A stretch of 64,000 nucleotides of DNA from Microbacterium sp. ABRD28 (GTDB lineage: Bacteria; Actinomycetota; Actinomycetes; Actinomycetales; Microbacteriaceae): positions 186,001 through 250,000 of the forward strand of contig NZ_CP031015.1 of NCBI RefSeq assembly GCF_003850245.1, written 5' to 3'. Below are positions 1 through 9,175 of this stretch, piece after piece. The position numbers were made by a program, and so were the translations under genes. Within the stretch, counting starts at the first letter, position 1. Each line of letters begins with the position of its first letter. The notes below the pieces were generated by a model, which was not told the origin of the DNA, did no database searches, and was given only the letters and a program-made list of their open reading frames with translations.

Positions 1-521
1 CCGGCCTTGCGCCGAACGACCTCGCCGGCGTAGCGCACACCCTTGCCCTTGTACGGCTCGGGCTTGCGGATCTTGCGGATGTTCGCAGCCACCTCGCCGA
101 CGGCCTGCTTGTCGATGCCGCTCACGGTGACCTTGTTGTTGCCCTCGACCGTGAGCGTGATGCCCGCGGGGGGCTCGACGAGCACCGGGTGCGAGAAGCC
201 GAGCGCGAACTCGATCGAGCTGCCCTTCTGCGCGACGCGGTAGCCGGTGCCGACGACCTCGAGGCCCTTGGTGTAGCCCTGGGTGACGCCGATGATGTTG
301 TTGTTGATGAGCGTGCGGGTCAGGCCGTGGAGCGACCGCGACTCGCGCTCGTCGTCGGGACGGGTGACGATCACCTGGTTGTCCTCGACCTTGACTTCGA
401 TGGGACGGGCCACGGTGAGCGCGAGTTCGCCCTTGGGGCCCTTGACCGCGACGTCCTGTCCGGTCACCGTGATGGTGACGCCGGAGGGGATGTCGATCGG
501 GAGACGTCCGATACGCGACAT
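1..521 (-). CDS. rplF: 50S ribosomal protein L6 (3' end outside window)
   Basis: Primary 23S rRNA-binding protein near the factor-binding site of the large subunit. The reverse strand from the ATG at 521 reads [14 protein letters not shown] and continues with a typical L6 body, including the SRSLHGL segment and an [10 protein letters not shown] segment near the C-terminus. About 173 codons are present. The family is about 178 residues, so only a few C-terminal residues lie beyond the window edge. It follows rpsH by 6 nt in the same operon. Confidence 0.95.
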   Translation of the reverse strand, partial: MSRIGRLPIDIPSGVTITVTGQDVAVKGPKGELALTVARPIEVKVEDNQVIVTRPDDERESRSLHGLTRTLINNNIIGVTQGYTKGLEVVGTGYRVAQKGSSIEFALGFSHPVLVEPPAGITLTVEGNNKVTVSGIDKQAVGEVAANIRKIRKPEPYKGKGVRYAGEVVRRKA

Positions 522-527
522 GTCAGA

Positions 528-926
528 TCACCACACGTAGGCGAGGACTTCCCCACCCACGCCCTTCTGCTCGGCCTGACGGTCGGTGAGAAGACCGGAG
601 GAGGTGGACAGGATGGCAACGCCCAGACCGCCGAGGACCGTGGGGATCTCGGAGGACTTCGCGTAGACGCGCAGGCCCGGCTTCGACACGCGCTTGATGC
701 CGGCGATGGACCGCTCGCGGTTCGGGCCGTACTTCAGCGTCAGGGTCAGCGTCTGGCCGACACGGGCGTCCTCGACGGCCCAGTCGGAGATGTAGCCCTC
801 CTGCTTGAGGATGTCGGCGATGTGGGTCTTGAGCTTCGAGCTCGGCAGCGACACGGAGTCGTGGTGCGCCGAGTTCGCGTTGCGCAGACGGGTCAGCATG
901 TCAGCGACCGGGTCTGTCATCGTCAT
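528..926 (-). CDS. rpsH: 30S ribosomal protein S8
   Basis: 16S rRNA-binding assembly protein of the small-subunit platform; in other bacteria it is also the translational repressor of the spc operon. The 132 residues match the full family length. The start [16 protein letters not shown] and the C-terminal [11 protein letters not shown] and GGEVLAYVW segments are diagnostic. The 69-bp gap upstream separates it directly from rplE; no rpsN lies between them. Confidence 0.97.
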   Translation of the reverse strand: MTMTDPVADMLTRLRNANSAHHDSVSLPSSKLKTHIADILKQEGYISDWAVEDARVGQTLTLTLKYGPNRERSIAGIKRVSKPGLRVYAKSSEIPTVLGGLGVAILSTSSGLLTDRQAEQKGVGGEVLAYVW

Positions 927-995
927 TTCTTAGCTTCTTTCGTTCATGAGGTATCGGCAGCCGTTACACGACTGACGACCTTCCATGGTCAGGTG

Positions 996-1586
996 TTACT
1001 GCTGTGCGCCCTCGGCGCGGAAGGGGAAGCCGAGGTGGCGCAGGAGCGCGCGGCCCTCGTCATCCGTCTTCGCCGACGTCACGATCGTGATGTCGAACCC
1101 GCGGACGCGGTCGATCTTGTCCTGGTTGATCTCGTGGAAGACCGACTGCTCCTGCAGGCCGAAGGTGTAGTTGCCGTTGCCGTCGAACTGCGTGCCCGAC
1201 AGGCCGCGGAAGTCGCGGATGCGAGGCAGAGCCAGGTTGACCAGGCGGTCCAGGAACTCCCACGCGCGGTCGCCCCGCAGGGTGACGTGCGCGCCGATGG
1301 CCTGGCCCTCACGCAGCTTGAACTGCGCGATGGACTTGCGGGCCTTGGTCACGACCGGCTTCTGACCGGTGATCTTGGTGAGGTCGTCGACCGCACCATC
1401 GATCACCTTGCTGTCGCGAGCTGCCTCGCCGACACCGGTGTTGACCACGACCTTCACGAGGCCCGGAATCTGCATGACGTTGGCGTAGCCGAACTCGTCC
1501 TGCAGCTTCTTCTGGATCTCGGACTTGTACTTCTGCTTCAGGCGGGGCTGGATTTTGCCAGCCTCGACGGCAGTTGCGCTGCTCAT
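996..1586 (-). CDS. rplE: 50S ribosomal protein L5
   Basis: 5S rRNA-binding protein of the central protuberance. It is 196 residues, slightly longer than the usual 180-190 because of an N-terminal extension rich in Ala and Lys. Family hallmarks include [27 protein letters not shown] and the C-terminal [19 protein letters not shown] stretch. It starts 2 nt after the rplX stop and is co-transcribed with it. Confidence 0.97.
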   Translation of the reverse strand: MSSATAVEAGKIQPRLKQKYKSEIQKKLQDEFGYANVMQIPGLVKVVVNTGVGEAARDSKVIDGAVDDLTKITGQKPVVTKARKSIAQFKLREGQAIGAHVTLRGDRAWEFLDRLVNLALPRIRDFRGLSGTQFDGNGNYTFGLQEQSVFHEINQDKIDRVRGFDITIVTSAKTDDEGRALLRHLGFPFRAEGAQQ

Positions 1587-1588
1587 AT

Positions 1589-1948
1589 TCAGAGGTCCTT
1601 GCCTGACTTCTTCGCGTAGCGCACGCGGACGGTGCGCTTCACGCCGTCCTTGACCTGCTCCTCGACGCGGTGACCGACGCGGGTCGGCTTCTTCGTCTGG
1701 GGGTCGACCAGGGAGACGTTGGAGATGTGGATCGGGGCTTCCATCGTTTCGATGCCACCCGTCTTGGTGCCGCGCTGGGACTGGCCCACGCGGTTGTGCT
1801 TGGTGACGAAGTTCACGCCTTCGACGATCACGCGGTTCTGCTCGGGAAGGACCTCGAGGACCTTGCCCTGCTTACCGCGGTCTCCGCCGCGCTCGGGCTT
1901 GGCGCCCGAGATGACCTGAACCAGGTCGCCCTTCTTGATCTTCGCCAT
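1589..1948 (-). CDS. rplX: 50S ribosomal protein L24
   Basis: Assembly-initiator protein of the large subunit carrying an N-terminal KOW motif ([24 protein letters not shown]). It has 119 residues, somewhat longer than the usual 103-108. It sits 2 nt after rplN and 2 nt before rplE, which suggests translational coupling within the spc part of the cluster. Confidence 0.96.
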   Translation of the reverse strand: MAKIKKGDLVQVISGAKPERGGDRGKQGKVLEVLPEQNRVIVEGVNFVTKHNRVGQSQRGTKTGGIETMEAPIHISNVSLVDPQTKKPTRVGHRVEEQVKDGVKRTVRVRYAKKSGKDL

Positions 1949-1950
1949 GA

Positions 1951-2319
1951 TCAGATGACCTCCGGGGCGAGCGAGACGATCTTCATGAACCGCTTGTCGC
2001 GCAGCTCACGGCCGACCGGCCCGAAGATGCGGGTGCCGCGGGGCTCCCCGTCGCTCTTCAGGATGACGGCGGCGTTCTCGTCGAACTTGATGTATGAGCC
2101 GTCGGCACGTCGGGTCTGCTTGACCGTCCGGACGACGACCGCCTTGACGACGTCACCCTTCTTGACGTTGCCGCCGGGGATGGCGTCCTTCACGGTGGCG
2201 ACGATGACGTCGCCCACGCCGGCGTACCGACGGTTGGAGCCGCCGAGCACGCGAATGGTGAGCAGCTCCTTGGCGCCGGTGTTGTCGGCGACCTTCAGCC
2301 GGGATTCGTTCTGAATCAT
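1951..2319 (-). CDS. rplN: 50S ribosomal protein L14
   Basis: Intersubunit-bridge protein of the large subunit. It has the full family length of 122 residues, starting [18 protein letters not shown]. The [19 protein letters not shown] and [14 protein letters not shown] motifs are typical. It lies between rpsQ (3-nt gap) and rplX. Confidence 0.98.
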   Translation of the reverse strand: MIQNESRLKVADNTGAKELLTIRVLGGSNRRYAGVGDVIVATVKDAIPGGNVKKGDVVKAVVVRTVKQTRRADGSYIKFDENAAVILKSDGEPRGTRIFGPVGRELRDKRFMKIVSLAPEVI

Positions 2320-2322
2320 GTC

Positions 2323-2658
2323 TTACTTCGCCTTCTCGAGGACCTCGACCAGACGCCACCGCTTGGTGGCCGACAGGGGTCGGGTCTCGTTGATGAGGAC
2401 GAGGTCGCCGATGCCGGCCGTGTTGGCCTCGTCGTGCGCCTTCACCTTGGACGTGCGGCGGATGACCTTGCCGTACAGCGGGTGCTTCACGCGGTCCTCG
2501 ACCTCGACGACGATGGTCTTGTCCATCTTGTCGCTGACGACGTAGCCGCGGCGGGCCTTGCGGTACCCGCGGGCATCGGCGTCGCGCACATCGTGCTCGG
2601 CGCTCTCGTGGCCCTTGACCTGCTCCTTGGCGGCGTCGGCCTTCTTCGCGGTGGCCAT
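2323..2658 (-). CDS. rpsQ: 30S ribosomal protein S17
   Basis: Small-subunit assembly protein binding 16S rRNA helices 7 and 11. It has 111 residues: a conserved OB-fold core ([35 protein letters not shown]) preceded by about 30 charged residues absent from the shortest homologues. I chose the ATG at 2658 because it overlaps the rpmC stop as TGATG and has a purine-rich GAGGGGG site upstream. A GTG one codon earlier is the alternative. Confidence 0.95.
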   Translation of the reverse strand: MATAKKADAAKEQVKGHESAEHDVRDADARGYRKARRGYVVSDKMDKTIVVEVEDRVKHPLYGKVIRRTSKVKAHDEANTAGIGDLVLINETRPLSATKRWRLVEVLEKAK

Positions 2659-2975
2659 CACTCAGCCCCCTCTTCCTTCGCGGCCGAGTCAGCGGCATCC
2701 GCCTTCTTGGCCTTCGTCTTCTTGGTCTTCGTCGCGGTCTCCACCGGCGCGGGCGTGGCACGGATGCCGAGCTCGCGCTCACGGATCACGGTGTACAGCC
2801 GCGCGATGTCGCGCTTGACGGCGCGAATGCGGCCGTGGCTCTCGAGCTGGCCGGTGGCCGACTGGAAGCGCAGGTTGAACAGCTCTTCCTTGGCCTTGCG
2901 CAGCTCCTCGACCAGGCGCTGGTCTTCGAACGTGTCGAGCTCGCTCGGTGCGAGCGTCTTGGTGCCGATCGCCAT
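2658..2975 (-). CDS. rpmC: 50S ribosomal protein L29 with C-terminal extension
   Basis: Protein at the peptide exit tunnel, next to L23, where nascent-chain factors dock. The canonical two-helix L29 ([52 protein letters not shown]) occupies about residues 8-75. A roughly 30-residue Lys/Ala/Glu tail follows, making 105 residues against the usual 65-77. The start overlaps the rplP stop as TAATG, suggesting coupled translation. Confidence 0.95.
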   Translation of the reverse strand: MAIGTKTLAPSELDTFEDQRLVEELRKAKEELFNLRFQSATGQLESHGRIRAVKRDIARLYTVIRERELGIRATPAPVETATKTKKTKAKKADAADSAAKEEGAE

Positions 2976-3394
2976 TACGCGTCGCCCTCCTCGCGCTTGA
3001 TGATGCGTGCCTTCAGGGGCAGCTTGTGGATGGCACGGGTGAGCGCCTCACGAGCGAGCTGCTCGTTCACGCCCGAGACCTCGAAGAGGACCCGGCCCGG
3101 CTTGACGTTGGCGACCCACCACTCCGGCGAACCCTTACCGGAACCCATGCGGGTTTCGGCGGGCTTCTTGGTGAGCGGTCGGTCGGGGTAGATGTTGATC
3201 CACACCTTGCCGCCACGCTTGATGTGACGGGTCATCGCGATACGAGCGGACTCGATCTGACGGTTCGTCACGTACGCGGGGGTGAGGGCCTGGATGCCGA
3301 ACTCGCCGAAGGAGACCTTCGTGCCGCCGGTGGCCTGGCCCGAGCGACCCGGGTGGTGCTGCTTGCGGTACTTGACCTTGCGGGGAATGAGCAT
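2975..3394 (-). CDS. rplP: 50S ribosomal protein L16
   Basis: Large-subunit protein at the A-site tRNA elbow. It has the full family length of 139 residues. Hallmarks are [19 protein letters not shown] at the N-terminus, the [17 protein letters not shown] segment and the [19 protein letters not shown] loop. It overlaps both neighbours by TAATG junctions (rpsC upstream, rpmC downstream). Confidence 0.98.
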   Translation of the reverse strand: MLIPRKVKYRKQHHPGRSGQATGGTKVSFGEFGIQALTPAYVTNRQIESARIAMTRHIKRGGKVWINIYPDRPLTKKPAETRMGSGKGSPEWWVANVKPGRVLFEVSGVNEQLAREALTRAIHKLPLKARIIKREEGDA

Positions 3395-4149
3395 TACGCC
3401 GACGCTCCTTCTGCGACGGGGGCCTCGCTGCGGGGGCCACGGCGGCGGTCGCCGCGGTCGTCACGACCGCGCGACTTGGGCGCGTTCGCCTGCTCGCGTG
3501 CGAGTTCCTTGTTGGTGAGGTCGCCCTTGTAGATCCAGACCTTCACGCCGATGCGGCCGAAGGTGGTCTTGGCCTCGTAGAAGCCGTAGTCGATGTTCGC
3601 GCGAAGCGTGTGCAGCGGCACACGGCCCTCGCGGTAGAACTCCGAACGGCTCATCTCGGCGCCGCCGAGGCGACCGGAGACCTGGATGCGGACGCCCTTG
3701 GCGCCGGCGCGCTGCGCGCCCTGCAGACCCTTGCGCATCGCGCGGCGGAACGCCACACGAGCCGAGAGCTGCTCCGCGATGCCCTGGGCGACCAGCTGAG
3801 CGTCGGCCTCGGGGTTCTTCACCTCGAGGATGTTCAGCTGGATCTGCTTGCCGGTGAGCTTCTCGAGGTCGGCGCGGATGCGCTCGGCCTCGGCGCCGCG
3901 ACGACCGATCACGATGCCCGGGCGGGCGGTGTGGATGTCGACGCGGACGCGGTCACGGGTGCGCTCGATCTCGATGTTGCTGACACCGGCGCGGTCGAGC
4001 TGCTTCTGCAGCAGCTGACGGATCTTGATGTCCTCGGCCACGTAGTCGGCGTAGCGCTGACCCGGCTTCGTCGAGTCGGAGAACCACCGCGACACGTGGT
4101 CGGTGGTGATGCCGAGGCGGAAGCCGTACGGGTTGACCTTCTGTCCCAT
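3394..4149 (-). CDS. rpsC: 30S ribosomal protein S3
   Basis: Small-subunit head protein at the mRNA entry site. It has 251 residues: an N-terminal KH domain with the [20 protein letters not shown] loop, then the conserved C-terminal domain ([26 protein letters not shown]). An Arg/Asp-rich tail of about 35 residues is typical of Actinobacteria. TAATG overlaps link it to rplV and rplP. Confidence 0.98.
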   Translation of the reverse strand: MGQKVNPYGFRLGITTDHVSRWFSDSTKPGQRYADYVAEDIKIRQLLQKQLDRAGVSNIEIERTRDRVRVDIHTARPGIVIGRRGAEAERIRADLEKLTGKQIQLNILEVKNPEADAQLVAQGIAEQLSARVAFRRAMRKGLQGAQRAGAKGVRIQVSGRLGGAEMSRSEFYREGRVPLHTLRANIDYGFYEAKTTFGRIGVKVWIYKGDLTNKELAREQANAPKSRGRDDRGDRRRGPRSEAPVAEGASA

Positions 4150-4547
4150 TACTTGCTCGCCTTCTTGCTCGTGGCAGCCGGAGCCGTCTCGGCGACCTCG
4201 GGGGTCGACAGCACGACGGTGATGTGGCTGGTGCGCTTCTTGATCTGGAACGCGCGACCCTGGGCACGGGGCTGGAAACGCTTGAGCGTCGTGCCCTCGT
4301 CCACGTACGCGTTCTTCACGTACAGGTCGGCGTCGTCGAGGTACTCGTTCTCCTTGTCGGCCTTGACGCGAGCATTCGCGATGGCCGACTCGACGAGCTT
4401 GTAGATGGGCTCACTGGCGCTCTGCTGAGCGAACTTCAGGATGGCCAGGGCCTCCTGAGCCTGCTTGCCCTTGATGAGAGCGACGACACGACGAGCCTTC
4501 TGAGGGGTCACGCGGATGTGTCGCACGCGTGCGATGGACTCCACCAT
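4149..4547 (-). CDS. rplV: 50S ribosomal protein L22
   Basis: Lines the peptide exit tunnel through its extended beta-hairpin. The 132-residue product begins [20 protein letters not shown] at the ATG at 4547, preceded by an AGGAGAGA ribosome site. The open frame extends further upstream, but that part only mirrors rpsS in another frame. The [18 protein letters not shown] hairpin segment is present, as is a short Ala/Lys tail. Confidence 0.97.
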   Translation of the reverse strand: MVESIARVRHIRVTPQKARRVVALIKGKQAQEALAILKFAQQSASEPIYKLVESAIANARVKADKENEYLDDADLYVKNAYVDEGTTLKRFQPRAQGRAFQIKKRTSHITVVLSTPEVAETAPAATSKKASK

Positions 4548-4570
4548 TTCTCTCTCCTTGCGCCCCCGCG

Positions 4571-4852
4571 TCAGCGGCGGCGGCCCTTCTTGTCGTCCTT
4601 CTCGTGACCGCGGAAGGTGCGGGTGGGCGCGAACTCGCCCAGCTTGTGGCCGACCATCGTCTCGGTGACGAAGACCGGGATGTGCTTGCGGCCGTCGTGC
4701 ACGGCGATCGTGTGGCCGAGCATGGCCGGCACGATCATCGAGCGACGTGACCACGTCTTGATGACGTTCTTGGTTCCCGCCTCGTTCTGCGAAACAACCT
4801 TGCGAAGCAGGTGCTCGTCGACGAAGGGGCCCTTCTTAAGACTGCGTGGCAT
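4571..4852 (-). CDS. rpsS: 30S ribosomal protein S19
   Basis: Small-subunit head protein that contacts S13 and the A-site region. It has the full length of 93 residues, starting [19 protein letters not shown], with the conserved [21 protein letters not shown] and [13 protein letters not shown] segments. It lies 13 nt after rplB and 23 nt before rplV. Confidence 0.98.
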   Translation of the reverse strand: MPRSLKKGPFVDEHLLRKVVSQNEAGTKNVIKTWSRRSMIVPAMLGHTIAVHDGRKHIPVFVTETMVGHKLGEFAPTRTFRGHEKDDKKGRRR

Positions 4853-4865
4853 CTGAAGTTCCTAC

Positions 4866-5705
4866 CTACTTGCGCTTCTTGCCGGCGTTGCGACGGCGGA
4901 CGATGAGCTTGTCGCTCTCCTTGTTGGCGTGGCGGGTGCGGCCCTCGGCCTGACCCCACGGCGACACCGGGTGACGACCGCCCGAGGTCTTGCCCTCACC
5001 ACCACCGTGCGGGTGGTCGACCGGGTTCATGGCGACACCACGCACGGTCGGGCGGACGCCCTTCCAGCGCTTGCGGCCGGCCTTGCCCCAGTTGATGTTG
5101 GACTGTTCGGCGTTGCCGACCTCGCCGATCGTCGCGCGGCAGCGGACGTCGACGTTGCGGATCTCACCCGAGGGCAGACGCAGCTGGGCGTACGGGCCGT
5201 CCTTCGCGACCAGGCGCACAGCGGCGCCGGCCGAGCGGGCCATCTTCGCGCCGCCACCGGGGCGGAGCTCGATGGCGTGGATGACGGTACCCGTGGGGAT
5301 GTTGCGCAGCGGCAGGTTGTTGCCCGGCTTGATGTCCGCAGACGGACCCGACTCGACCACGTCGCCCTGCGCCAGCTTGTTCGGCGCGAGGATGTAGCGC
5401 TTCTCACCGTCGACGTAGTGCAGCAGCGCGATGCGTGCGGTGCGGTTGGGGTCGTACTCGATGTGCGCGACCTTGGCGTTCACGCCGTCCTTGTCGTCAC
5501 GACGGAAGTCGATGACGCGGTACTGGCGCTTGTGGCCACCACCGATGTGACGGGTCGTGATACGGCCCTGGTTGTTGCGGCCACCGGTCTTAGCCAGCGG
5601 GCGGAGGAGGGACTTCTCGGGCGTCGATCGGGTGATCTCGGCGAAGTCCGCCACCGACGAGCCGCGGCGACCGGGGGTCGTGGGCTTGTACTTGCGAATA
5701 GCCAT
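4866..5705 (-). CDS. rplB: 50S ribosomal protein L2
   Basis: Highly conserved protein next to the peptidyl transferase centre. It has 279 residues (the usual 275-280), including the [17 protein letters not shown] and [18 protein letters not shown] motifs; the latter holds the invariant histidine region. It lies 22 nt after rplW and 13 nt before rpsS. Confidence 0.98.
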   Translation of the reverse strand: MAIRKYKPTTPGRRGSSVADFAEITRSTPEKSLLRPLAKTGGRNNQGRITTRHIGGGHKRQYRVIDFRRDDKDGVNAKVAHIEYDPNRTARIALLHYVDGEKRYILAPNKLAQGDVVESGPSADIKPGNNLPLRNIPTGTVIHAIELRPGGGAKMARSAGAAVRLVAKDGPYAQLRLPSGEIRNVDVRCRATIGEVGNAEQSNINWGKAGRKRWKGVRPTVRGVAMNPVDHPHGGGEGKTSGGRHPVSPWGQAEGRTRHANKESDKLIVRRRNAGKKRK

Positions 5706-5727
5706 GTTCTCGTCCTTATCCCGCCGG

Positions 5728-6033
5728 TCAGCCGACCGCGGTGAAGATGTCGATGGTGCCCGACTTCAGGGTCACGATGGCGCGCTTGGTGTCCTTGCGC
5801 TTGCCCATGCCGAAGCGGGTGCGACGGGCCTTGCCCGTGCGGTTCAGCGTGTTGACCGAGGCCACCTTGACGCCGAAGATCTTCTCGATCGCGAGCTTGA
5901 TCTCGGTCTTGGTCGCCCGCGGGTCGACGAGGAAGGTGTACTTGCCCTCGTCGATGAGCCCGTAGCTCTTCTCGGACACGACCGGCTTCAGGATGATGTC
6001 GCGCGGGTCCTTATTGACGGCGATGTTGCTCAT
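5728..6033 (-). CDS. rplW: 50S ribosomal protein L23
   Basis: Tunnel-exit protein that docks trigger factor and SRP. It has 101 residues (full length) with [20 protein letters not shown] near the N-terminus and the [15 protein letters not shown] motif. Its start overlaps the rplD stop by 4 nt (ATGA), so the two are probably translationally coupled. Confidence 0.97.
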   Translation of the reverse strand: MSNIAVNKDPRDIILKPVVSEKSYGLIDEGKYTFLVDPRATKTEIKLAIEKIFGVKVASVNTLNRTGKARRTRFGMGKRKDTKRAIVTLKSGTIDIFTAVG

Positions 6034-6692
6034 GCCGAGACCTCCTGGGTGGTGGCCGTGCGAGCCGAGACGAAGGCGTCGTACGCGGCCTTGGTGAAGA
6101 CGATGTCGTCGGAGACGAGCACGTCGTAGGCGTTGAGCTGATCGAAGGACAGCACGTGGACGTACGCGAGGTTGCGGACGCTCATGACGCTGACCTCGTC
6201 GGTGCGCTCCACCACGACCAGGACGTTCTTGACGGCGCCGAGTGCGGTGAGCACGGACGCCGCGGCCTTGGTCGAGGGCGCATCGGTCACGCCGAGGGAC
6301 TCGACGATGTGGAGGCGCTCACCACGGGCGCGGTCGCTCAGGGCGCCCAGGAGCGCCGCGGCGATCATCTTCTTGGGGGTGCGCTGCGAGTAGTCGCGGG
6401 GCTGCGGACCGTGGACGGTGCCACCGCCGCGGTGCTGCGGCATGCGGACCGAACCCTGACGGGCGTTACCCGTGCCCTTCTGCTTGAAGGGCTTGCGACC
6501 CGAACCCGAGACGTCGCCGCGGGTCTTGGTGGCGTGCGTCCCCTGGCGGGCGGCGGCACGCTGGGCGACGACGACCTGGTGGATCAGCGGGATGTTCGTC
6601 TTGACGTCGAAGAGCGCGGCGGGCAGCTCGACAGAGCCGGCCTTCTTGCCGTCGGCCTTCAGGACGTCGAGCGCGAGAGTGGAGTCAGCCAT
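6030..6692 (-). CDS. rplD: 50S ribosomal protein L4
   Basis: Tunnel-constriction protein; in E. coli it also represses the S10 operon. It has 220 residues (typical 205-225). Conserved features are the [20 protein letters not shown] and [19 protein letters not shown] loops, which enter the tunnel wall. It follows rplC by 5 nt and overlaps rplW by 4 nt. Confidence 0.97.
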   Translation of the reverse strand: MADSTLALDVLKADGKKAGSVELPAALFDVKTNIPLIHQVVVAQRAAARQGTHATKTRGDVSGSGRKPFKQKGTGNARQGSVRMPQHRGGGTVHGPQPRDYSQRTPKKMIAAALLGALSDRARGERLHIVESLGVTDAPSTKAAASVLTALGAVKNVLVVVERTDEVSVMSVRNLAYVHVLSFDQLNAYDVLVSDDIVFTKAAYDAFVSARTATTQEVSA

Positions 6693-6697
6693 GTCGA

Positions 6698-7357
6698 TCA
6701 GGCACCCTTCACTGCGTTGCGGACGTAGACGGTACGGCCACGGGCACCGGGGACGGCGCCCTTGACGAGCAGCAGACCCTTCTCGGCGTCCACGGCGTGC
6801 ACCGTGAGGTTGAGAACGGTCACGCGCTCGCCGCCCATACGGCCGGCCATGCGCATGCCCTTGAAGACGCGGCTCGGGGTCGACGATGCGCCGATCGAAC
6901 CGGGCTTGCGGTGGTTGCGGTGAGCACCGTGCGAAGCCGAGACACCGGCGAAGTTGTGACGCTTCATCACACCCGCCGTGCCCTTGCCCTTGCTGGTGCC
7001 GACGACGTCGACCAGCTGGCCGGCCTCGAAGACGCCGTCCACCGTGAGCTCCTGACCGAGTGAGTAGTCAGCGGCGTCAGCGGTGCGCACCTCGGTGAGG
7101 TGACGGCGGGGGGTGACGCCCGCGGCCTCGAAGTGGGCCGTCAGGGGCTTGTTCACCTTGCGGGGGTCGATGGCGCCGGCGGCGATCTGGACGGCCGAGT
7201 AGCCGTCCTTCTCCGCGGTGCGGATCTGGGTGACCACGTTGGGGGTCACCTCGATGACGGTGACGGGAACGAGCTTGCCGTTCTCATCCCAGACCTGGGT
7301 CATGCCGAGCTTGGTGCCCAGCAGAGCCTTGGAGACTTTTTCGTTGATGTGTGCCAT
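6698..7357 (-). CDS. rplC: 50S ribosomal protein L3
   Basis: Early assembly protein whose central extension reaches the peptidyl transferase centre. It has 219 residues (typical 205-225). Hallmarks are [39 protein letters not shown] and [15 protein letters not shown]. It lies 11 nt after rpsJ. Confidence 0.97.
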   Translation of the reverse strand: MAHINEKVSKALLGTKLGMTQVWDENGKLVPVTVIEVTPNVVTQIRTAEKDGYSAVQIAAGAIDPRKVNKPLTAHFEAAGVTPRRHLTEVRTADAADYSLGQELTVDGVFEAGQLVDVVGTSKGKGTAGVMKRHNFAGVSASHGAHRNHRKPGSIGASSTPSRVFKGMRMAGRMGGERVTVLNLTVHAVDAEKGLLLVKGAVPGARGRTVYVRNAVKGA

Positions 7358-7368
7358 GTCGACGAACC

Positions 7369-7677
7369 TCAGAGCTTGATCTCGATGTTGACGTCGGCCG
7401 GCAGGTCAAGGCGCATCAGCGAGTCGACGGCCTTGGGCGTGGGATCGATGATGTCGATCAGACGCTTGTGGGTGCGCATCTCGAAGTGCTCGCGGCTGTC
7501 CTTGTACTTGTGGGGCGACCGGATGACGACGACGACGTTCTTCTCCGTCGGGAGGGGCACGGGGCCCACGACCGTCGCGCCGGCACGGGTCACGGTGTCG
7601 ACGATCTTGCGCGCCGACGAGTCGAGACCGGCGTGGTCGTACGACTTCAGTCGGATGCGGATCTTCTGTCCCGCCAT
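7369..7677 (-). CDS. rpsJ: 30S ribosomal protein S10
   Basis: Small-subunit head protein and, in other bacteria, partner of NusB in antitermination. It has the full length of 102 residues, starting [19 protein letters not shown], with the [13 protein letters not shown] and [20 protein letters not shown] motifs. The open frame continues 59 codons upstream with no S10-like sequence, so I place the start at 7677, 5 nt after an AGAGAGTGAG purine tract. This is the first gene of the S10-spc supercluster. Confidence 0.98.
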   Translation of the reverse strand: MAGQKIRIRLKSYDHAGLDSSARKIVDTVTRAGATVVGPVPLPTEKNVVVVIRSPHKYKDSREHFEMRTHKRLIDIIDPTPKAVDSLMRLDLPADVNIEIKL

Positions 7678-7997
7678 GTGTCTGCTCACTCTCTTTCCGC
7701 GTCGTACCGTCCCGGAGGGCCCGGGGGCATTGGACGCACGGTGGCGCTGACGCGCCGTGGCACTTTCGCACCGCTTGCGCAGTGCGTGCTGCACCGCTGT
7801 TCTTCTGTCAATCCGGGCACGCGCGGCACCCGGCTTCCATGTCCCCTTCGGCACGCGAACGCGCGGCTCACGAGCCGGATGGGGAAGGATGTGTGCTGTT
7901 CTGCTGCCCGCGGCCTAGGCCTGTGGCGCTTGCGCACCGCCTATGCACTGCCCTGGCAGTGATCCGTCGCACGCCGAAGCGCGCCGGAATGTGGAAC
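7678..7997 (-). other. Long 5' leader of the S10 operon
   Basis: If the promoter at 8004-8032 is correct, about 320 nt precede the rpsJ start. No gene is recognisable here. A short perfect dyad (CACTGCC-CT-GGCAGTG) lies at 7946-7961. The length would allow a structured regulatory leader, but I do not recognise a known family. Confidence 0.4.
7946..7961. repeat. Short perfect dyad in the rpsJ leader
   Basis: CACTGCC, 2-nt centre, GGCAGTG: 7-bp perfect arms, a hairpin or operator candidate within the rpsJ leader. Confidence 0.5.
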
Positions 7998-8003
7998 TGG
8001 AAC

Positions 8004-8032
8004 AGTCTACGTGTCGCCCGGGCGTGTCGCAA
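8004..8032 (-). promoter_or_regulatory. Probable promoter of the S10 operon
   Basis: On the minus strand TTGCGA (8027-8032) is separated by exactly 17 bp from TAGACT (8004-8009). This fits a housekeeping sigma promoter pointing at rpsJ. It is embedded in four copies of the word CGTGTCG (plus strand), which start at 8010, 8023, 8040 and 8053. Confidence 0.6.
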
Positions 8033-8059
8033 ACTCGGGCGTGTCGCGCCCGCGTGTCG
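8010..8059. repeat. Four CGTGTCG words spaced 13-17-13 over the rpsJ promoter
   Basis: The 7-mer CGTGTCG begins at 8010, 8023, 8040 and 8053. The spacing is symmetric (13, 17, 13 bp) and the copies overlap the -35 and spacer of the S10 promoter. It could be an operator array or simply local duplication. Confidence 0.5.
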
Positions 8060-8080
8060 GACGCCGCGCCGCCCCCGACC

Positions 8081-8140
8081 CGCGAGGGTGCACGCCCAAC
8101 CCGCGAGGGTGCACCCCCAGCCCGCGACGGTGCACGTTTC
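8081..8140. repeat. 21-bp-period repeat array, locus A (3 units)
   Basis: CGCGAGGGTGCAC occurs at 8081 and 8102, and CGCGACGGTGCAC at 8123, a period of exactly 21 bp. The core is the same as in the arrays at 9468-9530 and 44510-44603. The units lie between rpsJ and the AbiEi-like gene and just touch the end of the latter. Confidence 0.85.
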
Positions 8141-9095
8141 ACATCCGGGCGCGGGCCGACCACCCCTGGCCGAGCAGCGAGGCCCACAGCGTCGTCGCAT
8201 CCGCTCTCTCCGGCCACCCCCAGTGCATGCCGGTCCATCCCGTCGCCGCCTCGATCGCGCCGAAACGTTCGCGCTGATCCGCCACGACCTCCGACCCCGA
8301 CCGACCGCGGGTGAAGCGCGGGTCGCTGGTCTTGACCATGCCGTCGAACTCGCCGAATCGTCGGAGCGCCGGCCACGCGAAGTCCAACCAGAAGCGGCCG
8401 AGTGAGGTCTCGACCGGCATCTGGAGGGCGGGAGCGGGCATCCCGAGCTCCCACATCAGGTATCGGCTCTCGCTCTCGCCCGGCAGCTGAGCGCGTCCGT
8501 CGGCGAGCTCGATGATCGTGCGTGCCACACGAACCCCCCGGCCGCCCCGGGCCGCGGTGATCCGGTGTCGCACGAGCCGTCGGAACCCGTCGGCCGCAGC
8601 CGGATCGAGCTCGCGCCGAGCGTCATCCCACGCCACCAGGCGCAACGCACCGTCGAACGCGGCGAGCGCAGCCTGCGCGGGCAGCATGCGGATCACGTCG
8701 GCGACCGTGCGATCCAGGCTCGTCACCAGCATCCCGTTGATCTCGGCGATGTCCTCATCGGGGAGGGCCAGCTTGTGCCTGACGACGTCGCCACGCGTTT
8801 TGGGCGGATTCTCCCCACGGGGGATGACATGCACACGATCGTGCGGCCGACTCAGCGGCAGGCCGTGCAGCGCCGCCGCCGTCACGTGCGAGAACACGAT
8901 GGCGGACCGCGCAGACGCCGCGACAGCCGTGGCTCTCAGGACCTGCCGTTCGTCGGCGAAGGCTCCGGCCCAGGCTTCGGTGCGCACCAGAGCACCGGCG
9001 CGCAGCCGGGAGAAGCCGTGTGGCGGCGAGCGGAACTCCGCGCTGCGAAGGATGTCGGGGGTCGGCGTGATCGTCACGCGTCGAGCGTGACCCAC
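8139..9095 (-). CDS. AbiEi-like / DUF559-type protein
   Basis: A 318-residue soluble protein. The N-terminal two thirds, with IVFSHVTAAALHGLPL and TSLDRTVADVIRML, match the common actinobacterial family annotated as AbiEi-type antitoxin domain proteins. The C-terminal part has an endonuclease-like pattern: LGRFWLDFAWP, then GEFDGMVK, resembling the D and ExK region of DUF559/PDDEXK proteins. Whether all catalytic residues are present is uncertain. No AbiEii-type toxin gene is adjacent. The start is a GTG at 9095; another GTG six codons later is possible. Such proteins are scattered singly in actinobacterial genomes and their role is not established. Confidence 0.6.
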   Translation of the reverse strand: MGHARRVTITPTPDILRSAEFRSPPHGFSRLRAGALVRTEAWAGAFADERQVLRATAVAASARSAIVFSHVTAAALHGLPLSRPHDRVHVIPRGENPPKTRGDVVRHKLALPDEDIAEINGMLVTSLDRTVADVIRMLPAQAALAAFDGALRLVAWDDARRELDPAAADGFRRLVRHRITAARGGRGVRVARTIIELADGRAQLPGESESRYLMWELGMPAPALQMPVETSLGRFWLDFAWPALRRFGEFDGMVKTSDPRFTRGRSGSEVVADQRERFGAIEAATGWTGMHWGWPERADATTLWASLLGQGWSARARM

Positions 9096-9175
9096 CCGGA
9101 CGATCGGCGGGCGGGATCGCCGGCGATCGGTGGAGACGAACCGAAGACCCCGGTCTGTGCAGGAGCGGTGGACGC

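Noticed and set aside
8081..8140. CRISPR array
   Set aside because: The repeats are too short (10-13 bp), the period is only 21 bp, and no cas genes are present; the same holds for 9468-9530 and 44510-44603.
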